Origin: a virus
Virus record (IMG/VR): IMGVR_UViG_3300045999_003667
Span: 1-22,249 of that record
Strand: one strand, 5' to 3'
Length of the DNA stretch: 22,249 nt
The position numbers and the translations under genes were made by a program. Each line of letters opens with the position of its first letter. Positions within the stretch are counted from its first letter, which is position 1. The notes below the pieces were generated by a model. That model did not search any database, was not told the origin of the DNA, and worked only from the letters and a program-made list of their open reading frames with translations. Shown here piece by piece: positions 1 through 7,262 of the stretch.

Positions 1-617
1 AACGGAAAGCCGACGCCGCCCACGTTGTCGAAGACTTCGATCGTGTAGCGGTTGAGCGCGGTGACTTCGTTGCGCACCTTCACCAGCGCGACGACGGGGT
101 CGGGGTCCGCCTCGCTGCTTGCGTACTTCAGCGGGCTGACGACGAACGGGTCGTTCAGCTCCGTGACGATGAGGAACTCGCCGTCCGTCGTCATGAAGTA
201 GCCGTCGACCCAACAGAAGTCGACGACGGTGCCAAGGTCCGGGTCGGTGACCTGCGCGAGCGATGAGCCTGTGAGGTAGTAGAGCCGACCGCCGCTCGCG
301 ATCGCAAGGCGGTCGAAGGAGTAGTCAAACGTGACGAGACCGCCGGGGCCAACGTCGCCGAGCTCGTTCACGACGCCGTCGGGGCCGATGCGCACGAGCT
401 TCGAGCCCATGACGCGGTACAGGTTGTTGTTCCAGTTGATGCCGCCGCGATCGACGCCAGGGCCAGTGCCGTCGCTCACGATGCCGTCGCCGGGGCGCAG
501 GTACGCCTCGCTGATGCCCGTCGCCTTCGGCACTGGCACCATATTGACCGGGTACGCCGTGCGAAAGTCGGGCGTCGTCGTCGTGTAGATTCCTGCGAGG
601 AGGGGGATCGCGGCCAT
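1..617 (-). CDS. P22 gp10-like packaged DNA stabilisation / tail accessory protein, 5' part only
   Basis: In P22 this protein (tail accessory factor gp10) joins the portal-gp4 assembly, closes the filled head and connects to the tail needle and tailspikes. The ATG is at 617-615 and the frame stays open to the window edge, giving about 205 N-terminal residues. Visible family features are an early PVNM motif (residues 23-26), a YLRPGDG stretch (about 39-45) like the YLR-PG region of P22 gp10, a YRV-G-KL-like segment, and repeated short strand-rich units typical of its beta-propeller-like fold. It starts one base after the stop of the 88-residue gene upstream and lies downstream of gp4, as in P22-like phages. 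The C-terminus lies outside the window. I compared it with P22 gp10 from memory only; the family call is fairly sure. Confidence 0.85.
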   Translation of the reverse strand, partial: MAAIPLLAGIYTTTTPDFRTAYPVNMVPVPKATGISEAYLRPGDGIVSDGTGPGVDRGGINWNNNLYRVMGSKLVRIGPDGVVNELGDVGPGGLVTFDYSFDRLAIASGGRLYYLTGSSLAQVTDPDLGTVVDFCWVDGYFMTTDGEFLIVTELNDPFVVSPLKYASSEADPDPVVALVKVRNEVTALNRYTIEVFDNVGGVGFP

Positions 618-618
618 T

Positions 619-885
619 TCACCACTTCACTTTGTCGGCCCAGTGGGCCGCACTCATCTTACCCTTGGCGATGTTCTTCGCGTGGCGAGCCTTGAAGGAC
701 GCGCGGCGCTTCTTGTCGGCGTCGCTCTCCCCCTTCGACGGAGGCGAGCCGCTGACGCCCTGCTGCCCGAAGCGAATCAGCTTCTCCTTGCCGCCCTCGC
801 ACGCCTTCACGACGTGCGACTTCTTCGGATGGCCCGGCGTTCGCTTCGGGCTGTTGCACTTGAGCGCGGCCTTCGTGGTGGCCAT
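619..885 (-). CDS. Small basic phage protein, 88 aa, function unknown
   Basis: I chose the ATG at 885-883, which overlaps the stop of the upstream gene by one base (TGATG). A longer reading upstream would only shadow that gene. The product is lysine and arginine rich. It has an N-terminal CNSPKRTPGHPKK segment, a VVKACEGGKEKLIRFG block (about residues 25-40) and a C-terminal RASFKARHAKNI...MSAAHWADKVKW block. From memory these blocks recur in small conserved proteins of podovirus and other phage structural regions, where the pattern SF-ARH...YW...W is preserved. Its place between fibre-like genes and gp10 suggests a virion or assembly role. No catalytic motif or membrane segment is visible, and I do not assign a function. 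Confidence 0.75.
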   Translation of the reverse strand: MATTKAALKCNSPKRTPGHPKKSHVVKACEGGKEKLIRFGQQGVSGSPPSKGESDADKKRRASFKARHAKNIAKGKMSAAHWADKVKW

Positions 886-1235
886 CAGTCGTTCGACGGC
901 GCGGGGGCGACGGGAGCATCGGCCATCGGCGGCACGCTCATATCGGGAAGCGGTGGCGCGATGATGGCGGGCGCGTCGGGCACGATCTCGATGATCGTGA
1001 GGCCGAGCTGCTGCGCGGTGTAGGTGTACAGGTAATCGTCGTCGGTGCCCCACGCGGCGTAGGCGTCGCCCGTGAGCGTAAGCGGCGCGGTGGGCACGAG
1101 GTCTGCGCCGTCAGGCGTCGCGCGAAGGTGCCACCAAAGCCCCGCAGCGGAAGCCGGAAGGACGGACACGTTATCAATGACGAGGATGGTTGCAGGGCCG
1201 CCGAAGGCGGGAACGGGCTGAATCGTTGCGTACAT
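885..1235 (-). CDS. Hypothetical phage protein, 116 aa
   Basis: The ATG at 1235-1233 follows the fibre-like gene's stop (1247-1245) by 9 bases. The protein is acidic. It opens with MYATIQPVPAFGGPATILVI, has a central aromatic segment with a run of acidic residues (DDDYLYTYTAQQLGL, about residues 65-79), and ends in a proline/alanine-rich tail from about residue 86. I do not recognise the family. No signal peptide, membrane helix or enzyme motif is seen. Its position within the virion module and its stop/start overlap with the next gene suggest it is cotranscribed and possibly structural. A small tail-associated or chaperone-like protein for the upstream fibre is possible but unsupported. Confidence 0.65.
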   Translation of the reverse strand: MYATIQPVPAFGGPATILVIDNVSVLPASAAGLWWHLRATPDGADLVPTAPLTLTGDAYAAWGTDDDYLYTYTAQQLGLTIIEIVPDAPAIIAPPLPDMSVPPMADAPVAPAPSND

Positions 1236-1244
1236 GGTGAGCTT

Positions 1245-2201
1245 TCAGAGACCCGCGGTCTCGTAGGTGACGGTGATTACCTTGTCGACGGCGCTGGAGG
1301 AAATGGCGTTGGACGTGGTGACGGTGCCGGTCGTGCCGCTCGTCGGTCCCACGACGGCCACGCCGTTTCCAAGCGCAGTGCCCGCGCTGTTGGCCGCTGC
1401 GCCAGCCGCGATGCGAAGCGGCGTAAGGAGCGGCGGCGTCGCGATGGTTGCGCCGCCCGTTGCGCTCGACGTGCCGCCCGTAAAGACGGTGTGCAGCGTG
1501 ACCGTGCGGCCCACGAGCGTCCAATATTGCGTCGCGGTCACGTACGTCCAGCCGGAGAGGTCGCCAGCAGCGAGAACGCGCGTGCCCTCGCGGTATGCGT
1601 CGAGGGTGTTGGCGTCCCCGTTGCCCGGCGTCGCGGGGAGCTTGAGGCCGTAGCCGGCGGTGGCGGAAATGTCGAGCGAGGTCGTGGTGAATCGGCCGCG
1701 CTCGGTCTGCGAACCAAGGTTCGCGGCCGACACGTTGAACGTGATCAGGTTGTACGATCCGATCGCCATCGTGTTCGACGATGCAGGGCGATAGATGCCA
1801 TTGAATCGGCTGGTCGTTCCTTCATCTCCAAAGGTGATGAACGAGTCGCTTGCCGTGACGCCTACCTTGAGGTTTCCGGAGACTTGAGCCTTTTCCTGCG
1901 GACTCGCCGTGCCGATGCCGACGCTGCCGGTCGTGCCTTTGACAAACAGCGCAATCGATGATCCTGGTGCATAGACCGTAGTGTCGCGAGACGTTGCGTA
2001 TTGAATCGCAAGTTCAGCCGACGATGTTGAGAGAACGTTTCCCGCAAACCGAAGAAGCCCAATTGCTACGGTGCTTCCGCTCTGCGTGATGATGCTATCG
2101 GTCAGCGTCGTCCCCGAGCCACTCCACACCGGGATCGTGCCGGGGGTGCCGGAGCCGCCGACGGGAGAGCCAAGCGGGGCGGATACTGCTTTGAGTGCCA
2201 T
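1245..2201 (-). CDS. Tail-fibre-like virion protein, 318 aa
   Basis: I chose the start at ATG 2201-2199. A longer in-frame reading to 2459 overlaps the upstream gene and is arginine/serine-rich noise. GAGGG lies about 10 bases upstream. The sequence is rich in Gly, Thr, Ser and Ala. The N-terminal region has PGTIPVWSGSGTTLTDSII, then SVGIGTASPQEKAQVSGNL (about residues 91-110), the 'GIGT-SP-KL-V-G' kind of repeat common in phage tail fibres and other trimeric surface proteins. A GLKLPATPGN...NTLDAYREGT block introduces a different C-terminal domain. The same block occurs in the 473-residue protein two genes upstream. The likely role is receptor recognition or tail decoration. The exact position in the virion and any receptor are unknown. 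Confidence 0.7.
   Translation of the reverse strand: MALKAVSAPLGSPVGGSGTPGTIPVWSGSGTTLTDSIITQSGSTVAIGLLRFAGNVLSTSSAELAIQYATSRDTTVYAPGSSIALFVKGTTGSVGIGTASPQEKAQVSGNLKVGVTASDSFITFGDEGTTSRFNGIYRPASSNTMAIGSYNLITFNVSAANLGSQTERGRFTTTSLDISATAGYGLKLPATPGNGDANTLDAYREGTRVLAAGDLSGWTYVTATQYWTLVGRTVTLHTVFTGGTSSATGGATIATPPLLTPLRIAAGAAANSAGTALGNGVAVVGPTSGTTGTVTTSNAISSSAVDKVITVTYETAGL
1581..1650 (-). repeat. Copy A of a 70-base sequence shared by the two fibre-like genes
   Basis: Aligned without gaps to 2861-2930, I count 55 of 70 identical bases. Both copies encode the LPATPGN...NTLDAY-EGT block in the same frame, just before the C-terminal domain. The similarity extends over the DNA, not only the protein. 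Confidence 0.75.
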
Positions 2202-2202
2202 G

Positions 2203-2511
2203 TCAGAAGCCCTCGCCGGGGATGACCTGGAGCGAGCCGCCAGCAGCCGCCGCGACGTGCGCGAAGAACTGGTAGCCGCGCTGCTTCGTGATGGTCTTCG
2301 TCTGGCCGGGGAGGATCGTGTAATCCGCGTTAAGCGACGCGGTGAGCGAGTTCGTCTCGCCGAAGCGAATCGAGCAACGCACCGCCGAGAGGTTCGTGAT
2401 CTCGACCGCCGAAGAGTTGTTCGGGAACGCCTGCACGGCGCTCGCAACGCCAGGAGCAACGAGGACGCCCTTACCGTAGTCGGGCGCGAATGGCTGGGTG
2501 TAGTAGCTCAT
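2203..2511 (-). CDS. Hypothetical virion-region protein, 102 aa
   Basis: The ATG is at 2511-2509 and the stop at 2205-2203 lies just before the start of the 318-residue fibre-like gene. The sequence begins MSYYTQPFAPDYGKGVLVAPG, then alternates hydrophobic and polar residues (VEITNLSAVRCSIRFGE, TILPGQTKTITKQRGYQFFAHVA), which suggests an all-beta sandwich of about 100 residues. Small beta proteins of this size between fibre genes may decorate the capsid or tail or link fibre parts. I recognise no named family. No signal peptide or membrane segment is seen. Spacing to both neighbours (1 and 10 bases) supports cotranscription. Confidence 0.7.
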   Translation of the reverse strand: MSYYTQPFAPDYGKGVLVAPGVASAVQAFPNNSSAVEITNLSAVRCSIRFGETNSLTASLNADYTILPGQTKTITKQRGYQFFAHVAAAAGGSLQVIPGEGF

Positions 2512-2521
2512 GGGTTTGGCC

Positions 2522-3943
2522 TCAGATCATGTAGGTGACTTGTGCGCGCAGCCCTTGGCCAGCGAGCAGCGAGAAGCTTGCAACGCCGGACTTCGCAAAA
2601 CGAAGCGATGTCGCTCCTCCGGTCTTTGCGATGATAAAAAACAACGAGTCGAAAACGTAGGATCCGACACTTAGATCGACCGAAGGGTGGATCGAAGCTG
2701 GAATATTGTTGAGAAAGTCAGTCGCATAAGTGTACGTGAGCGACGAACCGGCAGCGACGACAATCGTGATCTCCAGCGTCACCTGGTTGCCCGTGCGCTG
2801 ATAACGACAAGAGAACGTAACGGTGCCGACCACGCCCGCGCCGTTGTAGACCGGCGTGAAGGTGCCCTCGTCGTAAGCGTCGAGCGTGTTCGGGTCAGGG
2901 TTGCCAGGCGTCGCCGGGAGCTTGATTCCCTGCCCCGTGCCGCTGGCGATGAAGCTCGTGCCGTTCGTTGCAAGCTGCACGTTGCCCGTCGGCGAGATGT
3001 AGAGGCGATCGCCAACGATGCCGCTTGCGCACGTCGAGAACGTCAGCGAGCTCGAGCGACCCGCCGCCCAGTTTGATTGCGCGTCGAACTGGATGCGCCC
3101 GGCCTCGAAGAAGCCCGTGCCGTCGTGTGCGCGCGAGATGAAGGCGCCGAGGTCGTCGCCGGAGAGGACCGCCGCGGGGAGGAGCAGCGTTCCGCGCGCG
3201 ATGTTGGAGCGGAAGCCCGCGGTGCCCGTCGTGCCGTCGGTGTAGTTTGACGCCTCGAAGAGCGCTGTGCGGGGCGCCGTGCTCGCCGCGTTGCAGACGG
3301 ACATCGCCGTGTCTGCGTCAGACTGGAAATTGAACTGGTTGCCGTACACCGCAAGCTTCAGCCCGGGGAGGATGTTGCCGCCGATCGAGACCTCGGTGCC
3401 GTTGTCGCGCACGATTGAGTTGGCGAGCGTCGTTGGCGCCGTCCACTTCGGGAGGAAGTCCACCGTGCCCGATCCGACGCTGGTAGGCTTCTCGGTCGTG
3501 TACCAAGCGACGGAGAGAACGTCGTAGCGCAGCGTCAGCGAGGCGCCGGCCTGGATGCCCGTTGGGGCGCCGCCCACCGCCGTCGCGCCGTTGAGCGTGA
3601 ACGTGAGCGCGGTAACCTCCTGCGAGGTGAAGAGCACGATCTCTTGACCGTCTGCCGCGCTCGCCGCGGGCGGAAGGACGATCGTGCCCGTGGCCATCGT
3701 GCCCGTCGGCGTCAGCAGCACGAAGAGCGAGTTCGCGCCGGTCGGCAGCGTGAGCGTGAAGCCCGAGAGCGTCGGCGACGCGGTGACGCGCTCGAAGGCC
3801 GGGGACATCCACGCCTGCTCGATGTACGTGAGCAGCGTCGAGATCGACGCCTTGCGCGCGTCGCCGTTGCTTGCGGAGTACACGGGGATTTGATCGGACC
3901 CCGAGAGCTGGTTGAGTTGCGCGAGCTGGTTGATCGTTGGCAT
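2522..3943 (-). CDS. Tail-fibre-like virion protein, 473 aa
   Basis: The ATG at 3943-3941 is preceded by AGGA and lies 15 bases after the gp4 stop. The first 45 residues (TINQLAQLNQL...SDQIPVYSASNGDARKASISTLLTYI) look like the N-terminal segment seen in many podovirus and siphovirus fibre or virion proteins, with an NGDARK...S...L pattern. A beta-rich region with PTGANSLFVLLTPTG follows, then VDFLPKWTAPTTLANSIVRD, and the GIKLPATPGNPDPNTLDAYDEGTFTPVY block (written here as residues about 338-365). A roughly 110-residue C-terminal beta domain follows, as in fibres where a short DxYEEGTxTP-like motif comes before the receptor-binding tip. The predicted role is adsorption. It could also be a needle or head fibre, since the domain order alone does not decide. 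Confidence 0.72.
   Translation of the reverse strand: MPTINQLAQLNQLSGSDQIPVYSASNGDARKASISTLLTYIEQAWMSPAFERVTASPTLSGFTLTLPTGANSLFVLLTPTGTMATGTIVLPPAASAADGQEIVLFTSQEVTALTFTLNGATAVGGAPTGIQAGASLTLRYDVLSVAWYTTEKPTSVGSGTVDFLPKWTAPTTLANSIVRDNGTEVSIGGNILPGLKLAVYGNQFNFQSDADTAMSVCNAASTAPRTALFEASNYTDGTTGTAGFRSNIARGTLLLPAAVLSGDDLGAFISRAHDGTGFFEAGRIQFDAQSNWAAGRSSSLTFSTCASGIVGDRLYISPTGNVQLATNGTSFIASGTGQGIKLPATPGNPDPNTLDAYDEGTFTPVYNGAGVVGTVTFSCRYQRTGNQVTLEITIVVAAGSSLTYTYATDFLNNIPASIHPSVDLSVGSYVFDSLFFIIAKTGGATSLRFAKSGVASFSLLAGQGLRAQVTYMI
2861..2930 (-). repeat. Copy B of the 70-base sequence shared by the two fibre-like genes
   Basis: Partner of 1581-1650 (55 of 70 bases identical, ungapped). It codes for the equivalent block in the 473-residue protein. 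The most divergent ten bases lie in the middle, over the codons around PDPN/GDAN. Confidence 0.75.
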
Positions 3944-3958
3944 GGCGGTCCTGTTGCT

Positions 3959-4441
3959 TCAGTCGTAGTCGATCGGGGCGTCGTTGCCCGCGAGGAGCGG
4001 ATCGACGGGATGCGGAAGGAACGGGTCGCCCTGCCACGTCCACGGCTTGTTACCAGCGCCTGCGGGCATTGTGCGCGGGAACTGCTGCTCCTGCGGCATC
4101 GCGGCGCGCACGAGGATCGTGTTGTAGGCTTCGCGCGCGGTGGCCATCGTCGCGGGCAGGACTTGCTTGCCGTAGCTCGGGGCGATGCGACACGCGAGGT
4201 TCGTGACGATCGCCTCGTTCGCGCGGTCGGGCACGCCGGTCTGCGAGTCGAGGTCGCTTTGCTGCGGCGAGAGCGGCAGCGGGTAGCCGAGGCGAATGCC
4301 GCGTTCGTTCCACTCGGCCATCATGCCGTCGAGACGACGCAACGCCGTCTGGAGGTCTTGCGGGGTCGAGTTGAACACGTAGTCGGCGAGGCCGATCTCG
4401 GTCAGCGCCGCCTCGATGTACTGCCGCTTCGTGTAGCCCAT
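3959..4441 (-). CDS. P22 gp4-like head-completion / tail accessory protein, 160 aa
   Basis: In P22, gp4 binds below the portal ring after DNA packaging and is the first tail accessory factor. The sequence matches what I remember of the family: YTKRQYIEAALTEIGLADYVF at the N-terminus, then LQTALRRLDGMMAEWNERGIRLGYPLP (about 30-56), TGVPDRANEAIVTNLACRIAPSYGK (about 68-92), and a proline-rich end with PAGAGNKPW (about 126-134). The length agrees with the 160-170 residues usual for the family. The start at ATG 4441-4439 is just after the upstream TAA (4447-4445). It is flanked by coat/portal genes upstream and gp10 downstream, the expected neighbourhood. Confidence 0.88.
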   Translation of the reverse strand: MGYTKRQYIEAALTEIGLADYVFNSTPQDLQTALRRLDGMMAEWNERGIRLGYPLPLSPQQSDLDSQTGVPDRANEAIVTNLACRIAPSYGKQVLPATMATAREAYNTILVRAAMPQEQQFPRTMPAGAGNKPWTWQGDPFLPHPVDPLLAGNDAPIDYD

Positions 4442-4444
4442 GGA

Positions 4445-4798
4445 TTAGCCCTCCGGCGGCGCGTTCACGTTCGCAAGCAAAGACTCGATGCGCTCGCCGA
4501 GCGTCTTGTCGCTCCAGCGCTTGTCGACCTTGATGCCGAGTTCGGCGGCCTTCGCTTCGAGCTCCGCGCGCGTCGGCGGGGCGTCGTCGTCGACGGTTAC
4601 CGGAAGGTCGTCGACCGCGGGAGCATCGATCGCGGGCGCGTCAGCAGCGGCGACGGGCACGGGAGACTGAGCGGACTTCGGCGCGAGGGCGTCGGCCTTG
4701 CTCGTGCACCAGCCTTCGGCGACGCGCTTGGCGACGAGGTGCGGGGCCTCGCTGCGGTATTCGAGCCCGTGCTTTCCCTTACGGAAGACGAGAGGCAT
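4445..4798 (-). CDS. Hypothetical virion-region protein with C-terminal helical (SAP/HeH-like) motif, 117 aa
   Basis: The ATG at 4798-4796 begins one base after the stop of the 47-residue gene upstream. The N-terminus (MPLVFRKGKHGLEYRSEAPHLVAKRVAEGW, cited in pieces: PLVFRKG, LEYRS, VAKRVAEGW) resembles small proteins encoded beside P22-like coat genes. The middle, about residues 48-78, is a low-complexity Ala/Pro/Asp linker. The C-terminus (TRAELEAKAAELGIKVD, about 76-92, then a second helix with LGERIESLL) looks like the helix-extended loop-helix/SAP-like or Rho-N-like module found at the ends of phage head-tail proteins. It may bind nucleic acid or a virion partner. The function is not known and the motif call is by eye. 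Confidence 0.65.
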   Translation of the reverse strand: MPLVFRKGKHGLEYRSEAPHLVAKRVAEGWCTSKADALAPKSAQSPVPVAAADAPAIDAPAVDDLPVTVDDDAPPTRAELEAKAAELGIKVDKRWSDKTLGERIESLLANVNAPPEG

Positions 4799-4799
4799 T

Positions 4800-4943
4800 T
4801 CACTTCCCCTTCTTCGCGGCCTTCGCCTTGCGCGCCGTCGAAAGCGCGATCGCGACGGCCTGCTTCTGCGGCTTACCGGCCTTCATCTCCGTCTTGATGT
4901 TCTTCGAGACGGAGCCCTTCGAGTATCCTTTGACGAGCGGCAT
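4800..4943 (-). CDS. Small basic protein, 47 aa (DUF6496-like)
   Basis: Translating 4943 to 4800 on the minus strand gives a 47-residue lysine-rich protein. It begins MPLVKGYSKGSVSKNIKTEM and continues with KAGKPQKQAVAIALSTARKA. The pattern NI-EM-AGKPQKQAVAIAL is, from memory, a hallmark of a small conserved protein family (DUF6496-like) found in many phage and prophage genomes. Its role is unknown; a virion or DNA-associated job is plausible from its charge. It sits between the coat-gene terminator and the 117-residue gene. There is no Shine-Dalgarno sequence in front of the ATG, and a small hairpin ends one base upstream. It is a real gene rather than noise because the family pattern is intact. 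Confidence 0.75.
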   Translation of the reverse strand: MPLVKGYSKGSVSKNIKTEMKAGKPQKQAVAIALSTARKAKAAKKGK

Positions 4944-4944
4944 G

Positions 4945-4962
4945 GCGTGCACGGTAGCACGC
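4945..4962 (-). promoter_or_regulatory. Small hairpin directly before the 47-residue gene
   Basis: GCGTGC and GCACGC (6 bp) enclose a six-base loop at 4951-4956. In the minus-strand transcript the hairpin ends one base before the start codon and occupies the place of a ribosome binding site. It may limit translation of the downstream gene. The function is inferred only. Confidence 0.4.
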
Positions 4963-4963
4963 G

Positions 4964-5004
4964 CAAGACAAAAAAGAAGGAGCGACCGAAGCCGCTCCTC
5001 CTTT
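4964..5004 (-). terminator. Strong intrinsic terminator after the coat gene
   Basis: In the minus-strand transcript, bases 5004-4993 pair with 4984-4973 to give a 12-bp stem (one G-U pair). The loop closes further by a G-U and a C-G pair around a UUCG tetraloop (C-UUCG-G), which is exceptionally stable. The 3' arm runs into a T-rich stretch (TTCTTTTTTGTCTT in the minus strand). It begins 18 bases after the coat stop codon. It should stop or attenuate transcription between the coat gene and the downstream tail genes. Confidence 0.85.
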
Positions 5005-5021
5005 CTCGAATCAGTGGCGAA

Positions 5022-6332
5022 TCACTGGTCGAAGAGCAGGATGCCCGCCATCTCCGGGTTCAGGAGCGCCGTGCCGAAGAGCACGTCGACGCGGTACTCG
5101 GTGAGGCTCGAAAGCAAGTTGAATTGCTTCTGCATCACGACCTCGATGCCCTGGTCGGTCGACGCGCGCATGACGGCGACACCGGCGTTCTCGGGGATCG
5201 CGAGGCGACCCGGGAGAAGCTCGATCGCCGACCGATGCCAGAAGCAGTTGATGTCAGCGGTCGTGGTGTTCAGGAAGGTGATCTGCGCAGCCGCGAGGCC
5301 GACGCCAGCGCGCTCGCAGTTCTTGTACTGAAGCTCGGCCTCGGTCGGCGCGTTGTCGGCGCTGATGATCGGCGGGGTGATGACGATCGTGTTACCGACG
5401 GGAGCGCCGACAACGCGGAAGGTCTTCGGCTGGCCGGTCGGGCGCTTCGTGATGAGATGCACCGCCTCGATGCCCTCGATGGTGAACGAGTCGCCGTCGT
5501 TGAAAAGGGCGCCGTTGTTCACGGTGACCGTCTGGAAGCGGTTGTCGACGTTCATCGTGCCCGCAACGCTGACCGTGGTCGCGCGCGGAACGAAGTTCGC
5601 CTGCGCGCCGTTGGTCGCGATGGTCGCGGCGCCGGGGATCTGCGTGTTGCCGGTCTGACGGAGCGCGTAGTCCTGCTTGTACGTCTCGAACGACGAGACC
5701 ATGCCGACGAACGCGCGCTCGAACGCCTTGTCGGAGCGGTTGTTCGCGCCGAAAGAGCGCGTCGTGCCGACGACGTTGCCCGCGAGGCCGTTGTACGACC
5801 GCGAGGAGAGCGAGAGGTAGCGCGAATCGCCAGGCACGCCGGTCTCGTTCATGAGCGTATCGCAGAGCGCGATGTCATCGAACGAGCCCGCCGGGGTGCC
5901 CGTCGTGACGACGAGCGAGCCGAGAGCGGTCGCCGTCTGCATCACCGCGACGTTGATGTCGGAGGCGAGCTTCTGGTTCGCGCCAGACGCGAGACGGCCT
6001 TCCTGAAGCGCGTCGCGAAGTTCGACGGAGTTCATGCCCCACGCGACGGTTTTGAGGTTCGTGATGCTCGCCGGGACGGTGAGCTGCGTCTTGTCCGAGA
6101 TGGTGATCGGCGTGCCCGGCGTGGTCGTCGCCGAGGTCATGATGTACGGCTGCGGGCGCCACACGGTACCGTAGTTCGGCGAGACACCCGGCGGGAAGAT
6201 CGTCGTGCGGGCCGCGTCGGTCTGGTTGTAGTTGTAGACCGAGACGTTGCGGCTCATCACGAGCGCGTCGTTGAAACCCTCGAGGAGCTGTTCGAAGGCG
6301 ACCTTCTCTTCTTTGGAAAATGCGTTGGCCAT
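5022..6332 (-). CDS. Major capsid protein, P22 coat (gp5) family, 436 aa
   Basis: This is the HK97-fold shell protein that builds the procapsid around the scaffold. The length (436) is close to P22 coat (430). The segment NVDNRFQTVTVNNGALFNDGD (about residues 253-273) matches the P22 coat stretch NVDNRFATVTL...GD, and is followed by an IEGIEAVHLITKRPTGQPKTFRVV region like the P22 insertion domain and its flank. The N-terminus is MANAFSKEEKVAFEQLLEGF, and a long helix with ELRDALQEGRLASGANQKLASDI (cited in part) corresponds to the spine helix. Start ATG 6332-6330 has AAGGA eight to nine bases upstream. The gene lies directly after scaffold, and a strong terminator follows it. Confidence 0.92.
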   Translation of the reverse strand: MANAFSKEEKVAFEQLLEGFNDALVMSRNVSVYNYNQTDAARTTIFPPGVSPNYGTVWRPQPYIMTSATTTPGTPITISDKTQLTVPASITNLKTVAWGMNSVELRDALQEGRLASGANQKLASDINVAVMQTATALGSLVVTTGTPAGSFDDIALCDTLMNETGVPGDSRYLSLSSRSYNGLAGNVVGTTRSFGANNRSDKAFERAFVGMVSSFETYKQDYALRQTGNTQIPGAATIATNGAQANFVPRATTVSVAGTMNVDNRFQTVTVNNGALFNDGDSFTIEGIEAVHLITKRPTGQPKTFRVVGAPVGNTIVITPPIISADNAPTEAELQYKNCERAGVGLAAAQITFLNTTTADINCFWHRSAIELLPGRLAIPENAGVAVMRASTDQGIEVVMQKQFNLLSSLTEYRVDVLFGTALLNPEMAGILLFDQ

Positions 6333-6350
6333 TGTCGTATTCCTTAAACG

Positions 6351-7226
6351 TTACTTCGTCTGCGCTTGTGCCTTCAACTTCGCCTTGTAGGCGATGACCT
6401 TCGTGAGATCTCCGGTCTTGTCGGCCTCTTCGCGCAGGCGTTCGAGTACTTGATCATGAGAACCGCCCGCGAGGCGAGTCGTCGACTTGACGATGACTTC
6501 GGGAGCGGCGGCGGGTTTGCGTGGGTTGACCTTCAACTGAGTCTCCAGCTTGGCGACCGCGAAGGCGAACCTCACGGGGTCACTGATGGCGGCGAGCTCC
6601 TTGAGCTTTGCGGGGTCTTTGCCGATGGCGTAGGTGACGAGTGCAGGGTTCTCAGACCCGCTCACGATGATGCCTTGCTGCGTGACGTTGAGCGACTCGG
6701 TGACGCTTGCTTCGGCGTCCTCGTAGTCGCGCACGCGGAGGGAGGCTTTCGCCTTCCCGTAGGCGTCAAGTCGCGCCTGCCATGCCTGCTTCTGCTGCTC
6801 CTCGGATTGCTTCTGCTTTGCGGCGTGCTCGTCAGCCTGCCGCTTCCGCTCGAACCATCCTGCGAGGGCAACCTCGAACTTCTCTGCGTCGTAGTCGTGG
6901 TCTTCGAGCTTGGGTTTCGCGCCGACCGCAGGCGGCTGGTTCTCGACCTGCGGCGTCTGCACCTTCGCTCGAAGCTCGCGCACCTCGCGCTGAAGCTCTC
7001 GCTCTCGTCGCCGAAGCTCGCGAACCCACGCGGGGGCGGCTTGCTTCGGCTCCTCGGCCTGCACCGGCTTGTCGCCGATGCTGACCTCGACCTCATCGTC
7101 GATCGCGTCCTCGTCTGCCGCTTCGGCCTCCGGCGTTGTCTCGTCGGCCTGCGGTGCCTCAGGCGTCTCGCCCTCGGTCGTCTCGGTTGCGGTCGTCTCT
7201 TCGGTCGTCTCCTCGGTTTCTTCCAT
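6351..7226 (-). CDS. Scaffolding protein, 291 aa
   Basis: Scaffold directs coat assembly and portal incorporation and leaves the procapsid before or during packaging. The call rests on position between portal and coat, plus composition. The first 70 residues are almost only Glu, Thr, Ala, Asp and Pro (EETEETTEETTATETTEG). They are followed by a charged coiled-coil region (RELRRRERELQREVRELRAKV, about 68-88), further Lys/Gln/Glu-rich helices with AAKQKQSEEQQKQAWQARLD, and a short basic C-terminal tail ending KAKLKAQAQTK. A basic C-terminal helix-turn-helix is what P22 scaffold uses to bind coat. The start ATG 7226-7224 has GAGGG four bases upstream. Sequence identity to P22 gp8 is not evident by eye. 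Confidence 0.82.
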   Translation of the reverse strand: MEETEETTEETTATETTEGETPEAPQADETTPEAEAADEDAIDDEVEVSIGDKPVQAEEPKQAAPAWVRELRRRERELQREVRELRAKVQTPQVENQPPAVGAKPKLEDHDYDAEKFEVALAGWFERKRQADEHAAKQKQSEEQQKQAWQARLDAYGKAKASLRVRDYEDAEASVTESLNVTQQGIIVSGSENPALVTYAIGKDPAKLKELAAISDPVRFAFAVAKLETQLKVNPRKPAAAPEVIVKSTTRLAGGSHDQVLERLREEADKTGDLTKVIAYKAKLKAQAQTK

Positions 7227-7262
7227 CGTGCCCTCTGCTCGGCGATAGGCTCGCCGGTGGCC

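Noticed and set aside
886-1053. Longer start for the 88-residue protein, reaching 1053
   Set aside because: The added residues overlap the coding part of the 116-residue gene and have shadow composition. ATG 885 with the stop/start overlap is preferred.
2202-2459. Longer start for the 318-residue fibre-like protein, reaching 2459
   Set aside because: The added residues are Arg/Ser-rich, lie fully inside the 102-residue gene and look like a shadow frame. ATG 2201 fits the gene spacing.
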